50,809 nucleotides of DNA from an uncultured Eubacterium sp. (GCF_934295145.1 NZ_CAKRAS010000016.1:1-50809); one strand, 5' to 3'. Shown: positions 33,186 through 43,374, counted from the stretch's first letter. Translations and numbers: made by a program. Notes: generated from the sequence alone by a model not told the origin.

Positions 33186-35924
33186 ATGAAGAAAAAACAT
33201 TTTTTCAGTGTATGGGCAAAAACACTGACAACGGCGGCGCTTCTGATCGCTGGCGGTCTGACTGCAGTCTGTGCCGGATGGAGTATGGCTGGGCTTTCTT
33301 CCGGCATGAATGTGAATGAGATTATGAGCCCGGTTTCCTATGAGGAAAGTCAGAAGGCAGAGCGCTATGTGAGACGGGAACTACAGGATCAGCTGGGTAA
33401 ATTCAGTTCTGAAAATAAAATTTTGAAAGGAAGTGCTTATAATGGTGATCTGACCCTGGATATATCTAATCTGAATGATGGTGTATTTGCAGAGAACAAA
33501 AATCAGAATCTGGAATATAAACTGTCTGATCTGGATGCATTTTACAATTCTGATGGCTATCCAATCCTTCGCTGGCTGACGCAGACAAAACATGAGTATG
33601 TGTATGATGTATACGAAGAAGGTGATGAGACTGATACCAGCGACTATAAGACTTCTGACTCCAGTACGGAAACTACAACTGTTCCTACAGCGGAATCTGC
33701 CGCAGATACCAATATTCCGGAACCGGTGAATGTAGAAACGACGGATATCAGTTACTGGTTTAACGAAGGTGATGGAAGTACCGGTGACAACAGACATCCG
33801 GAAGCATATGATTCTTATCAGGTGAAATGTTATAATAATGAATCGGACGTAGTCTATGCAAACGGAATTGATGTTGAGCAGAAATTTATCAAAAATATCA
33901 ACGGTGTGACGCTGGCTGAGTATGCGCGTGAAAATGATCAGCTGAATCTGCTTTCCGATTATTATGAAGATTTGCTGGAGGCAGCAAGTCAGGTACACGA
34001 TCTGGTAAACCAGACGCAGAGTATACAAAAGCAGTATGACAATACGAATGTATATGTATATCTGGTAAACGAAGATGATGGCACTATATATACGAATGTG
34101 CCGGCCTGGAATACAGAACAGGCCATGTCCCTTGACCAGCTGGAAGAACAGTATCAGAGCAAAGATTATTCTGCACAGGGGAAATACCTGTATCTGATGG
34201 TGGACGAGGCATCCGGAGATAGTTATGCATCTGTAACTTTCATGGCAGATGAACTAAAGGGAATGATCAGAGATATTATGGGAGACGGCAACTGGAGGCT
34301 TTTTGCCGGACTTGATACCAATTATCATTGCAGAACATCGCAATCCTATTATGATTCCATGTATTATACGGCTTATCAGGATATATCCGGACAGATTGCA
34401 TTTAACTTTGGAAATGGCGAATACCGCATAAATGTTTTCGCAGCTATCTGGGTATTCTTAAGCCTGGCAATTGTAATGATTATCATGATCGGAGTACAGA
34501 CCGGACGCAGACCGGAAGATGACGAGATTCATCCGGTACTCATGGATAAGTTCCCAATCGAGATTTTGATGATCAAGGATATGATTCTCTGGGTTGCACT
34601 GGTTGTTGGATATGCGGAATCCGTTGTTCACATTTCCTCTAATTACAGATATTATTACAGTACATTGCCGTCTGCGTTTGGAAATGCCATGGCACAGTGT
34701 ACGGTTTTAGGAGTCCTGGCAGCCGTATTGTTCGCATGGAATGTGAAGAGTTATGGACGAAGGATCAAAGAACGTAAACTTGGCGGAAGTATCATCGCAA
34801 GTATTACGCATGCAATAAAAAGAACGGTAGATGCTTCCAGAAAAACAATTCAGGATTCTTACCGTGCCCAGAAAGCAAACAAACAGCTTCTGATCGCATA
34901 TATCGTGCTGATCGGTGCACAGACCATTTTTATGTGGATCATCTGTGTATTGGGAGTCAACTACATGGGCGGACTGGCATTTATCTTCTTTGTGCTTATG
35001 GTTTTATTTGATATTTTTGTTTATCTGAAAATGTTAAAGAGCACAAGTGGAAAAGAAGCCATCAAGGACGGTATCCAGCAGCTTGCAGCAGGTAATCTGG
35101 ATTACCGTATCAATACCGAGCACATGTCCGGAGAAAATCTGGAACTGGCAGAAGAAATCAATAAAGTTCGTGATGGTGTGGAAAAAGCAGTCGACGCAGA
35201 GATGAAGAGTGAACGTCTGAAAACAGACCTGATCACTAACGTATCTCACGATATCAAGACACCACTGACTTCCATCATCAACTATGTGGATATTTTAAAA
35301 CGTGAAAACATTCAGGATGAGCGGATCGCCGGTTATATTGAAATCCTGAATCGCAAAGCACTTCGTCTGAAACAGCTGACAGAGGATCTGGTGGAGGCTT
35401 CCAAGATCAGTTCCGGAAATATTACCCTGACGATGCAGGAAATTAATCTGAAGCAGCTGATCAAGCAGACAAACGGTGAATTTGAAGAAAAATTTGAAGC
35501 AAAGAACCTGGATCTGATCTGTAATCTGCCGGAAGAACAGATGCTGATCATGGCAGATGGACGCCGGATGTTCCGTGTCATCGAAAACTTGTATAACAAT
35601 GCGGCAAAATATGCAATGCCGGGCACCAGAGTGTATGTAAACGGAAGTATTGAGGGTGATACCGTCGTATTTTCCATGAAAAATGTGTCCGAGAATCCGC
35701 TAAACTTTAAGGCGGATGAGCTGATGGAGCGTTTTGTACGGGGCGATGTGTCCAGAAGTACAGAGGGCAGCGGATTAGGCCTTGAGATTGCGAGAAACCT
35801 TACTATTATGCAGAAAGGCACCTTTGATCTGTATCTGGATGGAGATCTGTTCAAAGTAACGATCACATTCCAGAAAATCAAAAAAGAGGAACAGAATCCA
35901 AAGACAGAAAAGCCAGAAGCATAA
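33186..35924 (+). CDS. Membrane sensor histidine kinase with large extracellular domain
   Basis: A 912-residue kinase paired with the regulator just upstream. One helix at about residues 12-34 is followed by an external domain to about 415 that is acidic and Ser/Thr-rich in part (around 145-180) and matches no domain I recognise. Then come five or six helices between about 418 and 615, a HAMP-like linker and the phospho-acceptor region SHDIKTPLTSI near 685. The ATP-binding domain has ENLYNNAAKYA (N box) and GSGLGLEIARN (G box). The signal is unknown; the size of the external part points to a cell-surface or envelope cue. Terminator follows. Confidence 0.92.
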   Translation: MKKKHFFSVWAKTLTTAALLIAGGLTAVCAGWSMAGLSSGMNVNEIMSPVSYEESQKAERYVRRELQDQLGKFSSENKILKGSAYNGDLTLDISNLNDGVFAENKNQNLEYKLSDLDAFYNSDGYPILRWLTQTKHEYVYDVYEEGDETDTSDYKTSDSSTETTTVPTAESAADTNIPEPVNVETTDISYWFNEGDGSTGDNRHPEAYDSYQVKCYNNESDVVYANGIDVEQKFIKNINGVTLAEYARENDQLNLLSDYYEDLLEAASQVHDLVNQTQSIQKQYDNTNVYVYLVNEDDGTIYTNVPAWNTEQAMSLDQLEEQYQSKDYSAQGKYLYLMVDEASGDSYASVTFMADELKGMIRDIMGDGNWRLFAGLDTNYHCRTSQSYYDSMYYTAYQDISGQIAFNFGNGEYRINVFAAIWVFLSLAIVMIIMIGVQTGRRPEDDEIHPVLMDKFPIEILMIKDMILWVALVVGYAESVVHISSNYRYYYSTLPSAFGNAMAQCTVLGVLAAVLFAWNVKSYGRRIKERKLGGSIIASITHAIKRTVDASRKTIQDSYRAQKANKQLLIAYIVLIGAQTIFMWIICVLGVNYMGGLAFIFFVLMVLFDIFVYLKMLKSTSGKEAIKDGIQQLAAGNLDYRINTEHMSGENLELAEEINKVRDGVEKAVDAEMKSERLKTDLITNVSHDIKTPLTSIINYVDILKRENIQDERIAGYIEILNRKALRLKQLTEDLVEASKISSGNITLTMQEINLKQLIKQTNGEFEEKFEAKNLDLICNLPEEQMLIMADGRRMFRVIENLYNNAAKYAMPGTRVYVNGSIEGDTVVFSMKNVSENPLNFKADELMERFVRGDVSRSTEGSGLGLEIARNLTIMQKGTFDLYLDGDLFKVTITFQKIKKEEQNPKTEKPEA

Positions 35925-36015
35925 GTAAAAACAGAAAGCCGTGGGCATTCTTAAATGATTGAACTTTAGCATTGTGGAGATGCGTAGAAGAATGAAGTCA
36001 TGAATCCGGTTGAAG

Positions 36016-36067
36016 AAAAGAGATGGACAGACGTAAGAAAAAGTTACGGAAGTTCATCTCTTTTTTT
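36016..36067 (+). terminator. Terminator after the histidine kinase
   Basis: AAAAGAGATG (36016-36025) pairs with CATCTCTTTT (36055-36064), with CGTAA/TTACG inside, followed by a T-run to 36067. Confidence 0.8.
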
Positions 36068-36087
36068 AGGAATGCCATGTTGCGGAT

Positions 36088-36143
36088 TGTGTCGAAATTT
36101 TACGATGAGATTTTCTTGAGTACGGGCATAAATGTGCTACAAT
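36088..36143 (+). promoter_or_regulatory. Promoter of the MerR gene with one Spo0A-like box
   Basis: TTGAGT (36116-36121), a 16-base spacer and TACAAT (36138-36143). TGTGTCGAA (36088-36096), 8 of 9 with the Spo0A box, lies 19 bases before the -35. Confidence 0.5.
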
Positions 36144-36174
36144 TAATGTAACAGTAATAAAGGAGGATTTTATC

Positions 36175-36858
36175 GTGAAAAAAGTACGATATATGATTTC
36201 AGATGCGGCAAATATGATGCAGGTAGAGTCGCATGTGTTACGTTACTGGGAAGAGGAACTGGATCTGGAAGTCCCACGCAATGAGATGGGACACCGTTAC
36301 TATACCGAAGAGAATATACAGCAGTTTCGTCAGATTAAGAAATGGAAAGAAGAGGGCTATCAGCTTAAAGCCATTAAAATGATGCTGCACAATGAAAATC
36401 CGGACTGCGAGGAATTTTTACATGAAACTAAGGCAAACAGCCAGACCGGACAGACATCTGCAGTGCAAAATGAAAAAAATACGACAATGCCTTCGCCTGA
36501 TCAGCTGCCTCAGGTGAAAATAGGTGGACAAGTTCTGCAGGCGGAGGCGGCAAAGGACATGACACGGCTGGAACAGTTTCAGCTTATGATGAATGACATT
36601 GTGCGAAATGCCATCGCCGAGAACAATCAGGCACTTGGACTGGCTGTCGGCGAGCAGGTAGGAGAAAAAGTCATCAAAGAAATGAATTATCTCATGCGTG
36701 AGCAGGAAGATGCACAGGAAGACCGCTTCCGAAAACTGGATGAGGCCATCCGAAGCAGACAGATGCAGAAGCGACGATTGCGGAGGGAGAAAAAACAGAA
36801 GGCACCGAAGGAGAAAAAGTCCCGGGGACGTTTTCGAACCGGGGAAAGCACGCTTTGA
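36175..36858 (+). CDS. MerR-family transcriptional regulator
   Basis: A 227-residue protein. The N-terminal 70 residues are a MerR winged helix (ISDAANMMQVESHVLRYWEE then GHRYYTEENIQQFRQIKKWK). The middle is linker, residues about 125-190 look like a helical dimerisation region, and the C-terminus is strongly basic (RRLRREKKQKAPKEKK), unlike effector-binding MerR proteins. No cysteine ligands for metal are seen. GTG start with AAGGAGG 8 bases upstream. Similar proteins are common in Lachnospiraceae, with no known target. Confidence 0.85.
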   Translation: MKKVRYMISDAANMMQVESHVLRYWEEELDLEVPRNEMGHRYYTEENIQQFRQIKKWKEEGYQLKAIKMMLHNENPDCEEFLHETKANSQTGQTSAVQNEKNTTMPSPDQLPQVKIGGQVLQAEAAKDMTRLEQFQLMMNDIVRNAIAENNQALGLAVGEQVGEKVIKEMNYLMREQEDAQEDRFRKLDEAIRSRQMQKRRLRREKKQKAPKEKKSRGRFRTGESTL

Positions 36859-36899
36859 GGTGGCTGAAAATTTAGGCCACGCAGTGCTACGGCGTAGAT

Positions 36900-37112
36900 G
36901 GAACAAAGCAGAAACGAACTCCAACGAGAGAACCATTGTAAAATTTTCGTTGTGACTGCTGCGTCTAGCCCGACCGCGGGAGTGTGTCTGAGCCCGCTGG
37001 TTTTGCGGGCGAGTTCGCGGGAGCGGTCGGAAATAAGTGACGCAGTGGTCACAGAAAATTTTTCAGGTTCTTGTTGGAGTTCGTTTCTGCTTGTTCCAAA
37101 CTACCCAAAACA
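36900..37112. repeat. Dispersed palindromic element A, copy 2
   Basis: Left arm from GGAACAAAGCAGAAAC at 36900 and right arm ending near 37096 are imperfect complements of about 60 bases. The interior carries CCCGACCGC and GCGGTCGG plus a GCCCGC/GCGGGC stem (about 36992-37010), and lacks element B. The arms match copy 1 at the start of the window. It lies directly after the MerR gene and before the GH20 gene; the apparent reading frame across it is a repeat artefact. Confidence 0.8.
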
Positions 37113-37163
37113 AGATTTTGATGGTATCATAGAGAGAAAGAAAAACACAGGAGAAGACTAAAT

Positions 37164-39056
37164 ATGTACATTATTCCAAAACCACAACAGTGGTATGAGA
37201 AAGAGGGAACGTTTATATTAAAATACGATCGGAGAATTGTGCTGGGCTGTAATTGTCCACAGGAGGTTTATGAGGATGCGCAGATTCTGCAGCAGGATCT
37301 GGCGGATTATGCAGGTTTTTCCATGCATATCCGCCGTGGAATCCCGGAAAATGGTGATATCTGTCTGCAGTTAGGGGAGCACATGGCAGAACAGGAGTAC
37401 ACACTGCTTGTTCAGGCGCAGGGCATCTGTATCACCGGCGGCAGCGCCTGTGGCATTTTTTATGGAATCCAGACGCTGCGTCAGATCATTCGGCAGTGCG
37501 GATGTTGTATTCCGCATACAATTATTGTGGATCAGCCGGAAATTTTGCACCGTGGTTTTTATCACGATGTGACCAGAGGACGGATCCCGACCATGGATTA
37601 TCTGAAAAAACTGGTAGACCGCATGGCTTTTTACAAGCTGAATCAGCTGCAGCTTTATATGGAGCATACTTTTTTATTTCGGGGATTTTCAGAAGTTTGG
37701 AGGGATGACACGCCGCTGACGGCGGAGGACATTCTGGAACTGGATGCGTACTGTAGAAAAAGGCATGTGGAACTGGTTCCGAGCATTGCCTGTTTTGGAC
37801 ATCTGTATAAAGTACTTCGGACAAAAACGTATCGTGCGCTGTGTGAGATGCCAGGAATGGAAACCGAGCCATTTGGTTTTGTGGAACGGATGCGGCATCA
37901 TACCCTGGATGTATCAAATCCGGAGAGTTTGCGGTTGGTAAAATCCCTGATTGACGAATTTATGCCGCTTTTTACAACGCAGTATTTTAATATTTGTGCG
38001 GATGAAACCTTTGATCTTGGAAAGGGAAAAAGTGCAGCACTGGCAGAAAAAAAAGGAACACAGCGTCTGTATCTGGATTTTGTAAAAGAACTTTGTGAAT
38101 ATGTGGTGAGCAAAGGAAAAACACCGATGTTCTGGGGGGATATCATCGGTGAGTTCCCGGAGGCAGTGCAGGAGTTACCGAAAGAAACAATTTGTCTGAA
38201 TTGGGGTTATGATGCGGATTGGCCGGAGGATTCGACACGAAAATTATCAGAGGCGGGAGCAAGACTTTATAACTGCCCGGGAGTCAGCGGTTGGGATCAG
38301 CTGGTGAACCAGATTCGTGTTTCTTATGAAAATATCAGCAGAATGTGTCGGTATGCGCATACTTACAAGGCAGAGGGAGTGTTGAATACAGACTGGGGTG
38401 ACTGCGGACATATCAATCACCCGGATTTCAGTCTGCCGGGAATGATTTACGGAGCAGCTTTTTCCTGGAATTTGGACATCCCGGAATTTGAAGATATGAA
38501 TCGTCAGATTTCAAGAGTTGCCTACGGAGATGAGACAGGAACACTGGTGTCTTTGTTGGCGCGCATTTCTGAAAGCTGGAAATTTACCTGGAGAAATGCA
38601 GTAGATTGGTTAGAACAGGCGCCAGATGTACGGTTAGAATCTGCTGAGGTATATGGGAAAGCTGTGGAGGATCTGGAACAGATCCAGACAGAATTGTATC
38701 AGTCTATCACGCACCTCCCAATCGCGCAAAGAGGACAGATCCATGCATACCTGATCGCTGTAAAGGGAATGATTTTACTGCAAAAGATTGGTATTGTATT
38801 GACGGATAAAGGAAGTATTTCTGAAATGCAGGAAGAAGAATGCTTGTCAGAAAAAGGACAAAATAAGTCAGAAGACGAGCGTTGGAATCCAGAGAAAGAA
38901 CAAAACATGTCAGAGGATGAGCGTTGGAATCTGGCAGAATTACTGGAATACTGGCTGCATGATTACAAGGAACTCTGGCGCAGCACGAGCCGGGAATCAG
39001 AACTTTTCCGGATTCAGCATGTGATCTGTGCCTATGCGGACTGGCTGCGAAGTTAA
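37164..39056 (+). CDS. Beta-N-acetylhexosaminidase, glycoside hydrolase family 20
   Basis: A 630-residue enzyme without a signal peptide, so it likely acts on imported GlcNAc/GalNAc sugars. An N-terminal GH20b-like domain (about 1-115) precedes the barrel starting RGFYHDVTRGRIPTMDYLKKL. The catalytic Asp-Glu pair is in CADETFDLGKGKS near residue 279; MFWGDIIGEFPE and the Trp-rich LNWGYDADWPED follow. Near residues 563-590 is a hydrophilic 14-residue tandem repeat (SEDERWN twice) that is not part of the family fold. AGGAG precedes the ATG. Its promoter would lie within or next to the repeat element. Confidence 0.9.
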   Translation: MYIIPKPQQWYEKEGTFILKYDRRIVLGCNCPQEVYEDAQILQQDLADYAGFSMHIRRGIPENGDICLQLGEHMAEQEYTLLVQAQGICITGGSACGIFYGIQTLRQIIRQCGCCIPHTIIVDQPEILHRGFYHDVTRGRIPTMDYLKKLVDRMAFYKLNQLQLYMEHTFLFRGFSEVWRDDTPLTAEDILELDAYCRKRHVELVPSIACFGHLYKVLRTKTYRALCEMPGMETEPFGFVERMRHHTLDVSNPESLRLVKSLIDEFMPLFTTQYFNICADETFDLGKGKSAALAEKKGTQRLYLDFVKELCEYVVSKGKTPMFWGDIIGEFPEAVQELPKETICLNWGYDADWPEDSTRKLSEAGARLYNCPGVSGWDQLVNQIRVSYENISRMCRYAHTYKAEGVLNTDWGDCGHINHPDFSLPGMIYGAAFSWNLDIPEFEDMNRQISRVAYGDETGTLVSLLARISESWKFTWRNAVDWLEQAPDVRLESAEVYGKAVEDLEQIQTELYQSITHLPIAQRGQIHAYLIAVKGMILLQKIGIVLTDKGSISEMQEEECLSEKGQNKSEDERWNPEKEQNMSEDERWNLAELLEYWLHDYKELWRSTSRESELFRIQHVICAYADWLRS

Positions 39057-39277
39057 GTATGACATTGGGCTGTTTTTCAGGAAAATAGCGTTAGCGTTTC
39101 ACATGCAGTGGGTTTGTACATTCCTGAGAACTGGAAATTCTTAAGAAAAATTCAGAAATTCAATAGAGGATTTTCAAAATTCTTTGTTATACTAGTCAAG
39201 TCACAAAAAAAGAGAAAAAGAGTTTGAGCGCGGATGATGCGTGCGTTAATGAATGTGACTTGGAAGGGCAGACGAGA
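39057..39277. other. Gap between GH20 and YfhO-like genes
   Basis: TCAGGAA (39078-39084) and TTCCTGA (39120-39126) form a 7-bp inverted pair with a 35-base loop. A TATACT near 39187-39192 could be a -10, but no fitting -35 was seen. Otherwise nothing supported. Confidence 0.3.
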
Positions 39278-41995
39278 ATGAAAATGACAGAACAGAGAAA
39301 AAAGAATTTGATCCAGACCATGATATATACAGCCATTCTGGTTGCATTGTTTGTATGTCTGATCGGGCTGATCCTGCCGGAGGGATGTTTTTACGGTTCT
39401 ACGACAGACTGGTACAATCAGCATGTAACACTGGCAGAGACAATCCGCAAGACATGTTTGCAGGAAAAAACGCTGGCGTCGGCATGGATTTCTCTTGGGG
39501 GAGGAAGCAACGGTTTTCAGTTTGCGTATTATGGATATTACCGGCCGGATATTATCATTGGATGTCTGCTTCCACAGGTGCCGATGACGGTTTTGATTCC
39601 GCTTTATGCGCTGTGCTGCTATCTGGCAGCAGTTTTGCTGATGGAATACTGGCTGCGGCTGGAAGGGCTTTCTCCGTTCGTGGCATTTTTCGGAAGTATG
39701 CTGTTTTTGCTGGCAGACTGTTTTTTTCAGACACATCGTCAGATTATGTTTGTAAATTATCTGCCGTTTCTGATTCTGGCATTGATCTTCCTGAAAAAAA
39801 GAAGATTTGCGTTGATGTCAGTTAGCCTGACGCTGGTTTATCTGCATAGTTTTTATTATGCGATCGCCTGTCTGGCGGTCATTGGATGGTTTGCCATCGG
39901 CATGCTGCGCAGGGAGGACAAAACAGGGAAGAAGAAGCTGCTGTTTCAAGGTGTGGTAAGTGTATTTTTGTCTGTGGGAATGGCGATGATGCTGCTTCTG
40001 CCTACGTTTCTGGCAATTTTGGAGCACAGACACAGCGGAGAAAAGGCGACAACGATGGCGGATCTGATTGTACCAAATGCGCAGAATCTGCTGTATTCTC
40101 CGTATGGAATGGGACTTACGATCATTTGTGCGTATCTGTTGCTTCTGGGACTTACGATTCATGAAGTGCGCTGGCAGTGTGCCCTGCTTCTGGCGGGCAG
40201 TCTGTTTGGAGTAGCTTCTTATATATTGAATGCGACATTGTATGCCAGAGGAAAAATTCTGATTCCATTTGTACCGGTTGTGATTTTGTATTGCATGAAG
40301 ATTTTTCAGAAGATCCGGTGTGGGGAAGTGCGCTGGCAGTTCTGGCCTTTTGTGCTTCTGGCGGTTGAAATTTTTACTCAGCGGAATGAAATCTGGTTTG
40401 CGGGAATTCTGTTTGATCTGATCGTACTTTGCGGGATTGCTGTGATCGATCTGATCTGGCGCAAAGCAACGGGAATGATGGGCGCAGGCCGTATGTTTAC
40501 CGGGGAAACCGGTCTGGTGCGGTATCTGCCGCTGCTTGTAATGCCATTTCTGATTTTTCTGTGTGTGGCTGCCGGAGAGGGATGGCGGGGCATTCCAAAT
40601 AAAGATGCCAGTCAGCTGGCAGGCTCGAAATCGGCAGAACTGGTAAATTTTCTGATGGGAACGGAGAAGGAAACGCAGAACAGTTCTGCATCGGCAGAAA
40701 ACAGTACAGACCAAAAGAAAAAAGATGATCAGAACAAAAACGCGGATCAGATACAGGAAGAAGAGAACTTTACAGAGGAAGAGCTTCAGACCCTTTGTGG
40801 GAATAAATTGTATCGCTGCGATAAACTGACAGATACCAAGACAGAGTGCAATGCATTGCAGTTTTATGGTCAGCAGAGTGCAAATATGTATTCTTCCGTG
40901 ACGAATCCGCTATATCAGAATTTTTACTATAGTGTTGTGAAAATGCCGATTCAGATTAACAACCGGACCGCTCTGCTGGAGGAGCGCAATCCACTGTTTG
41001 CACAGCTGATGGGTGAGCGTTATATTCTGACGACGGAAAACAAAATGCCATACGGATATGCTGTGCTTTTACAGAAGGGAAAAAATGTGATTGCGGAAAA
41101 TCCAAATGTGCTGCCAATCGCATATACGACATCGGATACTATTTCAAATACACAGTTTGAAGCACTGAATGATACGGAAAAAATGTCGGCGCTGAGCCGT
41201 TACACGGTAGCAGGAAGCGGAGAACAAAACGAAGTGAATGTTTCTGAAATGGAGCAGATTTCGTTGCCGTCACTTGATTCGGAAGATGTCAGTGTGACTG
41301 GTGATGTTCAGATCAAGACGTTGAAAAATGGGTACAGCATTCAGGCTGGAGAAGGCGGCGGTGTGCTCCGTATGCCTTTGGATTCGAATATGAAAAACGG
41401 CACGTTATATTTCCGGTTTGATGTGAAAAACCGTACCGAAAATGCGGTTATTATTTCAGCAAATGGCAGAAAAAATAAACTGTCAGGGGCAACGGCGCCT
41501 TACCCAAATGAAAACGATTGTTTTTCCTATATGCTGAAAGAAAAGGGAAATGATAAATATATCTCTCTGAAGTTATCTGCAGGTACTTATGATCTGACTG
41601 ATATGGAATGTTACCGTCTGCCGACAAAGCTGTTTAAGGAAAAACAGGTGGAAGCGATGGAACTGCAGCCAGAAACAAAGTGGGAGTCAGACAGTATCTT
41701 AAACGGTACGGTAACTGCCAGGGAAGATGGGTATTTTGTGACATCCATTCCAATGCAGAAAGGTTTGAAACTGTATGTGGATGGCAAAGAGACAAAGCTC
41801 GAGATCGTGAATACTGCGTTTGCGGGTGCAAAAATTTCCGCGGGATTCCATTCGATCGATCTGCGGTTTGATGCGCCGGGACAAAAATATGGTAAGAGGG
41901 CAAGCTTGTTGTCAGCAGTACTGTTTGTGATCTGGGAAGCAGGAACTGTACTATATAAGAAGAAAAGAAAGCAGGAATTAAGCCCAGACAGGTAA
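39278..41995 (+). CDS. YfhO-family multi-pass membrane protein
   Basis: A 905-residue protein with a GT-C-like layout: one N-terminal helix (about 12-32), a conserved external motif YGSTTDWYNQHV, then about ten more helices to residue 455, a long external beta-rich domain and a last helix near the C-terminus. YfhO of Bacillus is implicated in glycosylation of lipoteichoic acid; this role is inferred from the family. Between about 465 and 510 there is an Asn/Lys/Glu-rich low-complexity linker. The ATG at 39278 was chosen because GGAAGGG is 9 bases upstream; an in-frame TTG at 39224 would add 18 residues. Confidence 0.82.
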   Translation: MKMTEQRKKNLIQTMIYTAILVALFVCLIGLILPEGCFYGSTTDWYNQHVTLAETIRKTCLQEKTLASAWISLGGGSNGFQFAYYGYYRPDIIIGCLLPQVPMTVLIPLYALCCYLAAVLLMEYWLRLEGLSPFVAFFGSMLFLLADCFFQTHRQIMFVNYLPFLILALIFLKKRRFALMSVSLTLVYLHSFYYAIACLAVIGWFAIGMLRREDKTGKKKLLFQGVVSVFLSVGMAMMLLLPTFLAILEHRHSGEKATTMADLIVPNAQNLLYSPYGMGLTIICAYLLLLGLTIHEVRWQCALLLAGSLFGVASYILNATLYARGKILIPFVPVVILYCMKIFQKIRCGEVRWQFWPFVLLAVEIFTQRNEIWFAGILFDLIVLCGIAVIDLIWRKATGMMGAGRMFTGETGLVRYLPLLVMPFLIFLCVAAGEGWRGIPNKDASQLAGSKSAELVNFLMGTEKETQNSSASAENSTDQKKKDDQNKNADQIQEEENFTEEELQTLCGNKLYRCDKLTDTKTECNALQFYGQQSANMYSSVTNPLYQNFYYSVVKMPIQINNRTALLEERNPLFAQLMGERYILTTENKMPYGYAVLLQKGKNVIAENPNVLPIAYTTSDTISNTQFEALNDTEKMSALSRYTVAGSGEQNEVNVSEMEQISLPSLDSEDVSVTGDVQIKTLKNGYSIQAGEGGGVLRMPLDSNMKNGTLYFRFDVKNRTENAVIISANGRKNKLSGATAPYPNENDCFSYMLKEKGNDKYISLKLSAGTYDLTDMECYRLPTKLFKEKQVEAMELQPETKWESDSILNGTVTAREDGYFVTSIPMQKGLKLYVDGKETKLEIVNTAFAGAKISAGFHSIDLRFDAPGQKYGKRASLLSAVLFVIWEAGTVLYKKKRKQELSPDR

Positions 41996-42142
41996 AACAT
42001 TTGACAAATGAATACTGAAAATAACAGTGATAGAAGAAAATTGTGAATAACAGATTGGAATGAAAATGGATGCCTTATCTGGTGTCCATTTTACTTTGTA
42101 AAAAAATCTCTTTTTTTTAATAAAATTGGTAGCACCAATGTA

Positions 42143-42170
42143 TTGAAATTATTGAAAAATATGATATAAT
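42143..42170 (+). promoter_or_regulatory. Predicted promoter of lrgAB
   Basis: TTGAAA (42143-42148), a 16-base spacer and TATAAT (42165-42170). A second TTGAAA at 42153 is too close to serve as the -35. The operon begins at 42254. Confidence 0.6.
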
Positions 42171-42253
42171 AGTTGATAAACTGAATTGCATTTTTAGGGA
42201 AAAATAATTACTATAAAATGTAGACTTTTTGACCAGGGAAAAGAGGCGTTGTT

Positions 42254-42628
42254 ATGAAATATATTCGTCAATTTGTCATTATTCTTTTTATTTCTTTTAT
42301 AGGAGAAGTTTTGAAATATGTATTGCCGCTGCCGATTCCGGCAAGTATTTACGGACTGGTACTGATGTTTATTTTGTTAGAGACAAAAGTACTGAAAGTG
42401 GAAGCGGTTCAGGATGCGGGGAAATTTCTGATCGAGATCATGCCGATGATGTTTATCCCGGCTGGTGTTGGTCTGCTGAATGCATGGGATAAGTTAAAAC
42501 CAGTGTTGATTCCGGTTATTGTGATCCTGTTTATCTCAACGATCGTAGTTATGGGAATATCCGGAAGAGTAACACAGACGATGATTGAAGCAGAGGAGCG
42601 TAAGAAAAATGAAGGACATTCTGAGTAA
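42254..42628 (+). CDS. lrgA: CidA/LrgA-family holin-like protein
   Basis: A 124-residue membrane protein with four hydrophobic segments (about 5-22, 30-48, 62-80 and 88-108). The motif LPLPIPASIYGLVLMFILL is diagnostic of the family. It forms a pair with LrgB and is proposed to affect murein hydrolase activity, or in other species pyruvate/glycolate-type transport. Its last 20 bases overlap the start of lrgB, so the two are coupled. Confidence 0.9.
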   Translation: MKYIRQFVIILFISFIGEVLKYVLPLPIPASIYGLVLMFILLETKVLKVEAVQDAGKFLIEIMPMMFIPAGVGLLNAWDKLKPVLIPVIVILFISTIVVMGISGRVTQTMIEAEERKKNEGHSE

Positions 42629-43301
42629 TTCTATGTTTTTCGGCGTACTGGTGAGTATCCTTGCATATGAAGTCGGTGTACTGCTGAAAAAGAAATTAAA
42701 ATTTGCACTGTTAAATCCGTTGCTGATCTCCATTGTGATCATTATTCTGATCCTTGTAGGATTTCATATCGATTATGATACATACAACGATGGCGCACAG
42801 CTTTTGAGTTATTTGCTGACTCCGGCAACGGTATGTCTGGCAATTCCGCTGTATGAGCAGATGGAGCTGCTGAAGAAAAACTGGAAAGCTATTATCGGTG
42901 GTATCGTGGCGGGTGTTCTGACCAGTTCAATCTGTATTTTAGTGCTGTGTCTGATCTTTCGACTGGAGCATGATATGTATGTTACCCTGCTGCCGAAATC
43001 CATCACGACAGCAATCGGTATGGGAGTATCAGAAGAATTGAACGGTATCGTAACCATCACCGTTGCGGTTATCATCATTACCGGCGTGATTGGAAATGTG
43101 CTGGCAGATTTTGTATACAAGTTGTTCCATGTTACCCATCCGGTGGCAAAAGGAGTCGGACTTGGTACATCAGCTCATGCGATCGGTACGGCAAAAGCGC
43201 TGGAAATGGGTGAGATTGAAGGGGCCATGGGAGGATTATCCATTGCCGTAGCAGGTATTTTAACCGTTATCGCAGCACCGATTTTTTCGCATATTATATA
43301 G
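42609..43301 (+). CDS. lrgB: LrgB-family membrane protein
   Basis: A 230-residue membrane protein with about six helices. The family hallmarks are MYVTLLPKSITTAIGMGVSEELNG and VGLGTSAHAIGTAKALEMGE. It works with LrgA; the family role in transport or lysis control is not settled. The ATG at 42609 has GAGGAG about 9 bases upstream within lrgA; an earlier in-frame codon has no ribosome site. A terminator follows. Confidence 0.92.
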   Translation: MKDILSNSMFFGVLVSILAYEVGVLLKKKLKFALLNPLLISIVIIILILVGFHIDYDTYNDGAQLLSYLLTPATVCLAIPLYEQMELLKKNWKAIIGGIVAGVLTSSICILVLCLIFRLEHDMYVTLLPKSITTAIGMGVSEELNGIVTITVAVIIITGVIGNVLADFVYKLFHVTHPVAKGVGLGTSAHAIGTAKALEMGEIEGAMGGLSIAVAGILTVIAAPIFSHII

Positions 43302-43374
43302 GAGTGATGGATATAATCCCATAGAGGTGAATTGGATTCCAGTATGTTATTGGAAGCGCTGAGTAAAAAATTAT

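Noticed and set aside
36898..37161. Reading frames over element A at 232-657 and 36898-37161 that share ENFSGSCWS and LLVPN
   Set aside because: The shared peptide is only the translation of the repeat's right arm. The frames also overlap true genes or regulatory DNA. Such repeat-derived peptides should not be annotated as a protein family.
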